Shown here one piece after another: positions 58,441-64,000 of a stretch of 64,000 bases of DNA. Every line of letters begins with the position of its first letter. The first letter of the stretch is position 1. Both the position numbers and the translations under genes were made by a program. Under the pieces are notes generated by a model that was given only the letters and a program-made list of their open reading frames with translations, searched no databases and was not told the origin of the DNA. Source of the DNA: Enterocytospora artemiae (taxonomy: Eukaryota > Microsporidia). The stretch lies in the NCBI GenBank assembly GCA_038659295.1, contig JASNGC010000002.1:310001-374000 (forward strand), read 5' to 3'.

Positions 58441-59910
58441 CTATTTACTCATAGAATTGTACGTCCTCTTCGGAATTCCCTTGATTTGAAACTGGGCACC
58501 TATCAGAATATGATCGGATGGGAAGTGGATGTTTGGCAGACCGACTGTACGCTCCATGTATTCCTCCTCCACAGGGGATATCACACTTGATCTGGCAAGT
58601 CCTTCCGTGTGGAATATGTAATCTAGGACACCTCTGAAATGTGGGGTAAAGTTGGTAAACGCCAGGTCTTGGCTCTCGTAAGCATCTAAGAATTTCATTG
58701 AGTGGCGGAATCCATCGTTGAATGGAGCATAGTCGTACTTGTCGAAATCCAAGCCCCCTATCTTCCTTTCTACTATCAGTTTGTACACACTGGAATCTGG
58801 AAGGCTGTTGAAATCTCCCATCAACAAAATCGAGGCATTCTTGTGTTTTATTTTAATTTTTTCTAGTTCTTCGAGCAACAGAATTGACTGGAACAGCTTA
58901 ATGTCTGTGTATTGTGGATCCCAAAACAGATGTGTGTTGGCAACAATTATTGTATGTCCCAGCCCCTTCTCCAAAACAGTAACTAGTACCACGTTGTCTT
59001 TCTTGCCGTACCTCTGCAGTATATCTTGGTTTAACTTAAATCGTGTATCTGATAATATCTTTGTATAAAAGTCTATCTTAACCTCGTCGATAACCTTAAA
59101 TTTGGACTTCTTCCAAAAGGTTGCACACCCATCGACTGTCCTGGACTCCCCCTGGAAGGACACTCTATTTTTCGGCAAAAACGAGCTGTCATAGTCCAGC
59201 TTTAATGAAAGCTGGTCCCGATAGTAGTCATAATATGAAAATGTTTCGATTTCCTGTAGACACAAAATATCCAGATTGTAGGACACTATATTTTGTATAA
59301 GGATGTCCTTTCTGTAGTCTGGGTTTATTATCCACGCAGGTGCATATGTTAGCTTCGATGCAAAATAATTGCAAAGTATATTGTATGTCCCCACAGAAAT
59401 TGTCTCGAAAGAACTTTCTGGTCTGTAAATCACCTCAAGCCACGACCGGTCGCATGGTGGTAAATAATTTACATTGTGTTCTCGGCAAAAGCGAATTACA
59501 GAACGGTCTTTGCTCAGAGAATTGAAGGGAGGCACCAGAGGATTGTTCGATAGATTAAAAATCTCCAAGTTATATAGGCTTCCCATTTCCCATGGGATTT
59601 CTGATATGAAATTATCGTTTAAATACAACTCCTTCAAATTGACTAATTTGCCCAACTCAGGAGGAATGTTCTTGATCTTGTTGTAGCTGAAGTTTAACTT
59701 CTCTAGCGTCTTAAGTCTACAGATCTCCCCGGGAATACTCTTCAAGTCATTATTGTGGAGTAGCAGCTCTTTCAGATTGTTTATTAGAAATAATGAACTG
59801 CTAATGAACTTCAGCCCCTGGAACGATATGTCTAATCCTGTTATTGTGTCTAAGGGTAGAGGTGGTTCGTCATTTGCTTTAGATTTTCTACAATTTATGG
59901 TCTCGTCCAT
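58441..59910 (-). CDS. CCR4: CCR4 deadenylase (LRR plus EEP nuclease)
   Basis: Ccr4 is a poly(A)-shortening nuclease of the Ccr4-Not complex. Four leucine-rich repeats at about 24-120 (for example LKELYLNDNFISEIPWEMG) bind Caf1. The endonuclease/exonuclease/phosphatase domain follows: GTYNILCNYF, CLQEIETFSYYDYY (catalytic Glu), NTHLFWDP, GDFNSLPDS (Asp, Asn) and the final SDH. All metal-binding residues appear kept. 489 residues (yeast 837, human CNOT6 557); the yeast Gln-rich N-terminus is absent. ATG at 59910 is directly preceded by CCC. Confidence 0.96.
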   Translation of the reverse strand: MDETINCRKSKANDEPPLPLDTITGLDISFQGLKFISSSLFLINNLKELLLHNNDLKSIPGEICRLKTLEKLNFSYNKIKNIPPELGKLVNLKELYLNDNFISEIPWEMGSLYNLEIFNLSNNPLVPPFNSLSKDRSVIRFCREHNVNYLPPCDRSWLEVIYRPESSFETISVGTYNILCNYFASKLTYAPAWIINPDYRKDILIQNIVSYNLDILCLQEIETFSYYDYYRDQLSLKLDYDSSFLPKNRVSFQGESRTVDGCATFWKKSKFKVIDEVKIDFYTKILSDTRFKLNQDILQRYGKKDNVVLVTVLEKGLGHTIIVANTHLFWDPQYTDIKLFQSILLLEELEKIKIKHKNASILLMGDFNSLPDSSVYKLIVERKIGGLDFDKYDYAPFNDGFRHSMKFLDAYESQDLAFTNFTPHFRGVLDYIFHTEGLARSSVISPVEEEYMERTVGLPNIHFPSDHILIGAQFQIKGIPKRTYNSMSK

Positions 59911-60080
59911 GGGATTGTAAAAATGCCCATTTTTATCCTCTTGTTGTTCACAAATAATTGGCGGGAAAATGTGAATAACAACGCTTGACTAAGGTGCATC
60001 AGACATATGTCCATTCAAAAAATATTAGAAAGTGTTGTTGTCATAAACTGATTGGCCAATGGAAATATAATTTACTCAAT

Positions 60081-61253
60081 CTAGTACAAAAATAGGCTGG
60101 CTATACAGCACACTCCTACAGTAAGTGCAAATGCTGCCATTAAATTTCCTCTTGCGGACTTCTTCTCCTCACTGTAATAGAAATAATATGCTGGAATAAT
60201 AAAGCACATTATCGCAGAAAAACTATTGGCCACAAACTTAACTGCAGACTTAAATGTAAATGAGCCCATAACAACTGCAAAATAAATTGTGAACAGAAGA
60301 ATAAATCCCGTCGATACCGAATGGGATTCCTCATTGATATTGAAGAACCTGATAATATGGTTTTTTGTGGGATGGAGCTGCAACGGAATGCTGACAGATA
60401 TAATAAGGGAGTAAATAAGCACTGCAAACTTCTTGACCAGTGAGTCTTCCCAATCCTTTAGGATGCAGTCGGAAGCAATATCAATTCTTGAATAATTAAT
60501 CATTCCAAACGATAAATACAGTGCAGCAGCCGTTAGATATACGAACAAAATGGTTAGAATCAGCTGTCTTTTGTGCAGAAATGTATCATTCTGAACAGAA
60601 AAGATGTTCTGGTGGCATGTAAATCCAAAAACAAAATATCCGATGCTAGGAAATGGGTTGAAATTATTGTTTTCAGATGTAGCTATGCTTCCACTTCCCT
60701 CCAGGGAACCCTGAGATTTCCCCTTTACAAAAAATGATGCTCCTGTCAGAATCAAAACACCTAAAATCCCCACAAACGAAGACATTTTCAAGCGATCGAT
60801 CTTCCTCGAACAGACAAGTGGCAGAATGGCCAAGCAAATAAGTGTGATAATTGTATTGGAAATAGATCTTACCGAGTATGAGGATAGTCTCGAGTTGAGG
60901 AGGGAATCTCTTCCGTCCCTTACTAGCTCTTCCACATTGTCCCTAATTAGTAATATATATGCCAATGTGACAAGAGAGCACTTTGAAATCAAAATAAAGT
61001 CCACAAAGGGCTTTACTCTTGGAGAGATACGCAGAGCAAGAGAGGCCATGCTATTGGAAGTACCATATTTGGCATTCAGCAGAATATATATCAAGCAGCC
61101 GAAAAAGGATGCAGATCCAAAAAATATAGTGAATAGCACAGTGTTTATCATCCCGTGACATTTAAACAGGTAGGGATATGCCAGGATGCCGCCCCCAACA
61201 CACGCTTTAAGCATATTCATATAGACTGAGAAAACTCCCCCCTTGGATATCAT
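60081..61253 (-). CDS. AVT/SLC38-type amino-acid transporter
   Basis: A 390-residue, 11-span transporter of the amino acid/auxin permease family (vacuolar Avt or SLC32/36/38). The first span holds GGGILAYPYLFK, the family's unwound, substrate-binding motif (usually GxGILALP), and a central span begins FGFTCHQNIFSVQND, typical of the Avt5/6/7-SLC38 branch. An amphipathic loop with Ser/Gly separates spans 5 and 6. Substrate cannot be told from sequence; export from a vacuole-like compartment or uptake at the cell surface are both possible. ATG at 61253 follows TTCCCCCAA. Confidence 0.86.
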   Translation of the reverse strand: MISKGGVFSVYMNMLKACVGGGILAYPYLFKCHGMINTVLFTIFFGSASFFGCLIYILLNAKYGTSNSMASLALRISPRVKPFVDFILISKCSLVTLAYILLIRDNVEELVRDGRDSLLNSRLSSYSVRSISNTIITLICLAILPLVCSRKIDRLKMSSFVGILGVLILTGASFFVKGKSQGSLEGSGSIATSENNNFNPFPSIGYFVFGFTCHQNIFSVQNDTFLHKRQLILTILFVYLTAAALYLSFGMINYSRIDIASDCILKDWEDSLVKKFAVLIYSLIISVSIPLQLHPTKNHIIRFFNINEESHSVSTGFILLFTIYFAVVMGSFTFKSAVKFVANSFSAIMCFIIPAYYFYYSEEKKSARGNLMAAFALTVGVCCIASLFLY

Positions 61254-61364
61254 TTGGGGGAAAAATACAGAAATTTTGAAAAAGTAAATTGACGGGGATC
61301 AAAACTCAGCGAAGCACTGAACACATCGGCACCGTACAGATACTGGTAAAACTATGTAAATTTA

Positions 61365-61733
61365 TTAAATTCCCATCGTCAGTTGAGCCTTTGCGGGAGA
61401 ACTCTTCAAGAACTCTGCGATTTTTGTAATACTTTCATCATGAACATTCAGATCAAACTGTCTTTGGTAGACTCTGAGCTTTACTCTACTAAATGTTGCA
61501 GTACCGTTACCACAGGGAGATTTTCTAGTTGTGAAGGATGCCTCTAGAGTTGGAACCACAGTTGGAAGTTCTACATTGTCAACCAAGTCCGAGACAAAAT
61601 CATAGAACTCCTTGGCAGCCGAATTAATTGTCTGCTTATCATTGCTGGATAGGGATATGGACAGCTTCCTCAACTCCCCGACGTATTCGTTGGCAACCTC
61701 ATCTTTCTTCTCATTAAATTCAACCATGGACAT
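61365..61733 (-). CDS. RPS20: 40S ribosomal protein uS10 (RPS20)
   Basis: uS10 sits in the head of the small subunit. The 122-residue product ends with the diagnostic TTRKSPCGNGTATFSRVKLRVYQRQFDLNV (cf. [30 protein letters not shown]) and a final strand. Its N-terminal 50 residues form the helix-strand start of the fold but are divergent. ATG at 61733 (or 61727, two codons on) follows TTTACCCAAATA, with TTTTTGAAAAATTTTTT before it. Confidence 0.86.
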   Translation of the reverse strand: MSMVEFNEKKDEVANEYVGELRKLSISLSSNDKQTINSAAKEFYDFVSDLVDNVELPTVVPTLEASFTTRKSPCGNGTATFSRVKLRVYQRQFDLNVHDESITKIAEFLKSSPAKAQLTMGI

Positions 61734-61738
61734 TATTT

Positions 61739-61762
61739 GGGTAAAAAATTTTTCAAAAATTC
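61739..61762 (-). promoter_or_regulatory. A/T palindrome plus CCC core element of uS10
   Basis: The minus strand reads an A/T tract (GAATTTTTGAAAAATTTT-like, 61742-61762) followed by ACCC at 61739-61741, five bases before the ATG. It is among the cleanest examples of the shared start-site architecture here. Confidence 0.65.
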
Positions 61763-61852
61763 TATGGAGATTTATATGGAGTGTGGATAAAAGAGCAGCA
61801 CCCTACTGAGGCTGGCGAATTTGCCAGTAGATATTTCAAAGCCGATACCCAG

Positions 61853-62410
61853 TCAGACAAAATATTCGTAATCCGAAAAGGAAAACAGTTGGTCAGAACC
61901 AGTATGTAATTCTAGGTCTAGCTTGATGTGCTCCAATGGGATGTCGACTCCAAATTTGATTTTGTGCAAGATCATGGCCTCGAGATAGTGAATCTTGGAA
62001 ATATGGATGTCGAACCCATCAATCAAAGTCCAGCTGTATGAATTATAGTCTGTGGTATATTTTGTAGCTATTATTATGCATGTAAGAAACAACTCCACAA
62101 ATTCTTCAAAGTCCGGGCTGCTACTGTCGACCAACAATTTGATGTAAGCAGAGGCGTATACAAGAGGAACAAGCCCGAACCTGCAAAACTTTTTTAGACA
62201 CAAGCCTTTCTTTCTGTCTGGACTCCGATTAAATATGTACTTGTAAATTTTTTCCACTATTCTTAATTTTGAACCGTTTCTATCTGCATAATCTGTGCTC
62301 CTGTCGAACACAGACTCTCCAATTTCTGATTGTTTAAGCACAGTAAAATGCATCATTTTGTCCTGCTGAGTGGCATGGTACACCCGATTCTGAATAGAAG
62401 TTCTTTTCAT
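61853..62410 (-). CDS. Pho80/Pcl-type cyclin
   Basis: The 185-residue product has a cyclin box of the Pho80 group. It shows LVPLVYASAYIKLLVDSS, LFLTCIIIATKYTTDYNSYSW and ISKIHYLEAMILHKIKFGVDI, where the third reads like the conserved LN-x-x-E-x-x-F/ILxxxx-V of Pho80 and Pcl. In yeast these cyclins activate Pho85, controlling phosphate and nutrient responses. The N-terminus is short and basic. ATG at 62410 is the first in frame; no CCC element is near it, one of few exceptions. Confidence 0.82.
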   Translation of the reverse strand: MKRTSIQNRVYHATQQDKMMHFTVLKQSEIGESVFDRSTDYADRNGSKLRIVEKIYKYIFNRSPDRKKGLCLKKFCRFGLVPLVYASAYIKLLVDSSSPDFEEFVELFLTCIIIATKYTTDYNSYSWTLIDGFDIHISKIHYLEAMILHKIKFGVDIPLEHIKLDLELHTGSDQLFSFSDYEYFV

Positions 62411-62937
62411 ACCTGATTTATTTTGTGAAAAATAAATTTAAAATGGTTGGTTCTGATCAGATTTGACGTTTGAGATGTAAAAATATTTCGAATCTTCTTC
62501 TAAACAGCCAAATGCCAATAATAGAAGTTAAATATAGAAAGACTGTTCCTAGGATTCTGTAGCACAATATTAATCAATGACGAACAAAAAACATTCATTT
62601 GTTTACTACAGATGATACAAAATCAAAGTTGTGATAATTAGCTTATCATTGATTCTTCCTTCAGTACGGATTATGATTGGGTGCAAAATACGCATGAAAC
62701 ATGTGAATGACATGAAACATTCAAAATAAACAAAGAAACTCTGTTTTGTGAATCATCATGACTCGAATGCCATTATTTATTGTGGTGATTTAACACATCT
62801 ATGGCAGACATTAAAAATTGATCTTTAATGATACTTTGTATGATGCATAACAATACAAGAACACCACAGGAAATCGTGTCTGCCAGTGGCCACATGTTTT
62901 AGACAGTCCTCAAAATCTGGTTGCACAAAATACTTCT
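62411..62937. other. 527-bp intergenic region
   Basis: It lies between the Pho80-like cyclin and the last gene. The left two-thirds are AT-rich with nothing recognised. The right part holds the structured-RNA candidate at 62802-62885. No ORF above 50 codons starting with ATG and no CCC element positioned before an ORF were noticed. Confidence 0.5.
62802..62885. ncRNA. possible structured RNA (long-range 9-bp stem with inner stem)
   Basis: TGGCAGACA (62802-62810) and TGTCTGCCA (62877-62885) are exact complements enclosing 66 nt. Inside, TTGTAT (62836-62841) pairs with ATACAA (62853-62858). The result is a two-stem layout in an otherwise empty region. Strand is undetermined. It matches no snRNA, SRP RNA or RNase P motif that I recognised, and chance cannot be excluded. 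Confidence 0.25.
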
Positions 62938-64000
62938 TTAATGAATAGTTTGCAGAAATTCATTCCTCTCTGGGGTGCTGTCGAATACCATTTTGATAAA
63001 CATTTTAAGCTCGTATTTATCGAGCTTTATATTACCATCTTCGTGGATCTTTCGAACCTCAGATATATTCGATTGAAGAATCCGTAGGACAGAGGCCACC
63101 TTGTGGTAATTTGATATCAAATCGCAATCTTCCTCAAACGACAAGTCCAGGAGGTATTGAGCAACCTCTGCTAATTTTACCTTCTCTTCTGATGTATATG
63201 CCTTGGCCCGAATCACAAAACTGATAAAGTTCCCGTACAAATTACTGAAGAACTGTATATTTACAAAATGAATCATTTTGGGACGTATAAACTTGTCAAC
63301 CATCTCAGAGAACTCAAAGTGGATTTGCTTGACCTGAACCTTCAGCATGAGATTTGTCTGTGACAAATCCAAGGAGAGTTTGGTTGATAAGTCAATAATC
63401 TTTACAATCAAATCCTCCTTTTGTTGGGTGAGTATGCCCATTTTCGAAACGGAAATTCTCAATGCTAAAAAGTGTGTCAGGTCGGAGTACAAAATGAAGT
63501 TCTCCTCGGCTGAAGAGTAGTTTGTTGTGAAAAACAGCAAGATGGTTGTTTCCAATGACCTTCTTGCCTTTTCCTTTCTTGCAGATTGGGCTTTTTCAAA
63601 CATCTTAAGACATTTCTTAATTATAGAAAACGGCTCGGAAATATATCTACTTTCTTTACCGTTGCCAGCGCCAACGATCCTATCTGGGGAGATTCTTTCT
63701 CTAGTTTCCTTTTTCAGCGTTTTCATAATAACATCCATGAGATATTCTTCTGGGCGAGGAATAGCATACTGACTGTTCCTGAGTGTCTTGTTGTTTTCTT
63801 CTATATCAACAATCCCAAGCTCATCTGTAACCACCCTATCAAACAGATGATCTTTTAGGAGGTGAAGAACAGAATCTGCAATCATGCTGTGGGTGCTGAT
63901 AATTTTGTCTGCAGACACGATACTCACAGAATCATCAATATGAGGTAACTCAACTGATTCATCCCACTGCTTGTTTGTGAGAGGACACAGGATGTAAATA
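62938..64000 (-). CDS. vesicle-tether-like helical protein, ZW10/Dsl1 type? (5' end outside window)
   Basis: The frame stays open to the right edge, so the gene starts outside; 353 residues are seen (3' part). It is wholly helical with no membrane span, like CATCHR tethering subunits. The C-terminus (LKMFIKMVFDSTPERNEFLQTI) resembles the ZW10 end pattern (V/L-x-x-LI-x-ALF-x-x-T-x-x-R). ZW10/Dsl1 belongs to the ER tether for Golgi-derived COPI vesicles. COG, GARP or exocyst subunits are alternatives, and the family remains a guess. Confidence 0.4.
   Translation of the reverse strand, partial: IYILCPLTNKQWDESVELPHIDDSVSIVSADKIISTHSMIADSVLHLLKDHLFDRVVTDELGIVDIEENNKTLRNSQYAIPRPEEYLMDVIMKTLKKETRERISPDRIVGAGNGKESRYISEPFSIIKKCLKMFEKAQSARKEKARRSLETTILLFFTTNYSSAEENFILYSDLTHFLALRISVSKMGILTQQKEDLIVKIIDLSTKLSLDLSQTNLMLKVQVKQIHFEFSEMVDKFIRPKMIHFVNIQFFSNLYGNFISFVIRAKAYTSEEKVKLAEVAQYLLDLSFEEDCDLISNYHKVASVLRILQSNISEVRKIHEDGNIKLDKYELKMFIKMVFDSTPERNEFLQTIH

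Noticed and set aside
1..64000. Spliceosomal snRNAs, SRP RNA, RNase P, further tRNAs, rRNA
   Set aside because: By-eye search of the spacers for U6 (ACAGAGA), U2, U5 loop, the SRP loop and the tRNA T-arm pattern found only tRNA-Ala. This is not exhaustive; covariance-model search would decide.
1..64000. Prokaryotic-type features (operons, Shine-Dalgarno sites, CRISPR, insertion sequences)
   Set aside because: No repeat-spacer array, transposase or ribosome-binding pattern; gene set and promoters are eukaryotic.

Overview
The window is a gene-dense, AT-rich piece of a nuclear eukaryotic genome. I read about 47 protein-coding genes, one tRNA and one candidate split gene in 64 kb. Intergenic gaps are mostly 60-500 bp and almost every gene is a single open exon. 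Most predicted proteins match universal eukaryotic families but are as short as, or shorter than, yeast homologues. Most start codons lie within about 20 nt downstream of a CCC(C) run, often with an A/T-palindromic tract (GAAAAATTT-like) just before it. AATAAA often touches or closely follows the stop codon. From established knowledge, a CCC start signal, an AAATTT-like upstream signal and this compaction are hallmarks of Microsporidia. My inference is a microsporidian or a close rozellid relative. The mitochondrial-type genes (mtHsp70, Pam16, Pgs1-like) would then serve a reduced mitochondrion or mitosome.

Layout. 1-10.4 kb: 5'-cut Utp14-like, a Tyr/Cys-tailed membrane protein, divergent SF3B1-like, SRP72, a CDP-alcohol phosphotransferase, an M1 aminopeptidase and MOZART1. 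10.6-24 kb: nucleoporin-like protein, GluRS, an unknown, an RBM26/27-like PWI-CCCH-RRM protein, LSm7, Air1/2-like zinc-knuckle protein, SET-domain methyltransferase, PP1 and eIF2A. 24-35 kb: unknown proteins, Pam16, a DEAH-box helicase, an ankyrin protein, Pgs1-like enzyme, a small C2H2 protein, a membrane-anchored AAA ATPase and Mrt4. 35-45 kb: P5-like ATPase, TAF10, RAD51, NSA2, RRP8 and a large low-complexity membrane protein with a 30-bp tandem repeat. 45-56 kb: SEC23, eS7, AC19, NC2beta, MED4, condensin CAP-H, ArfGAP, mtHsp70, tRNA-Ala and EXO1. 56-64 kb: RPN11, PNO1, a candidate intron-split V-ATPase subunit e, CCR4, an amino-acid transporter, uS10, a Pho80-like cyclin and a 5'-cut ZW10-like tether.

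The genes are a housekeeping mix without operons. Themes are ribosome biogenesis (Utp14, Mrt4, Nsa2, Rrp8, Pno1), transcription (AC19, TAF10, NC2beta, Med4, SET), RNA processing and decay (SF3B1, DEAH helicase, LSm7, Air2, RBM26, Ccr4), secretion (SRP72, Sec23, ArfGAP, ZW10-like), DNA repair (Rad51, Exo1) and the organelle set.

The most unusual observations are: the CCC start element of mtHsp70 is the complement of the first five bases of the tRNA-Ala gene; A/T-tract plus CCC core promoters, with five genes reading CCCATG; a probable split V-ATPase e gene; a tandem-repeat, Trp-motif membrane protein with a hairpin leader; a possible structured RNA near 62.8 kb; and an ATGA overlap of a three-codon upstream ORF with the NC2beta start. 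Alternative (non-ATG) initiation was not accepted for any gene; starts were chosen by ATG, the CCC element and family alignment recalled from memory.
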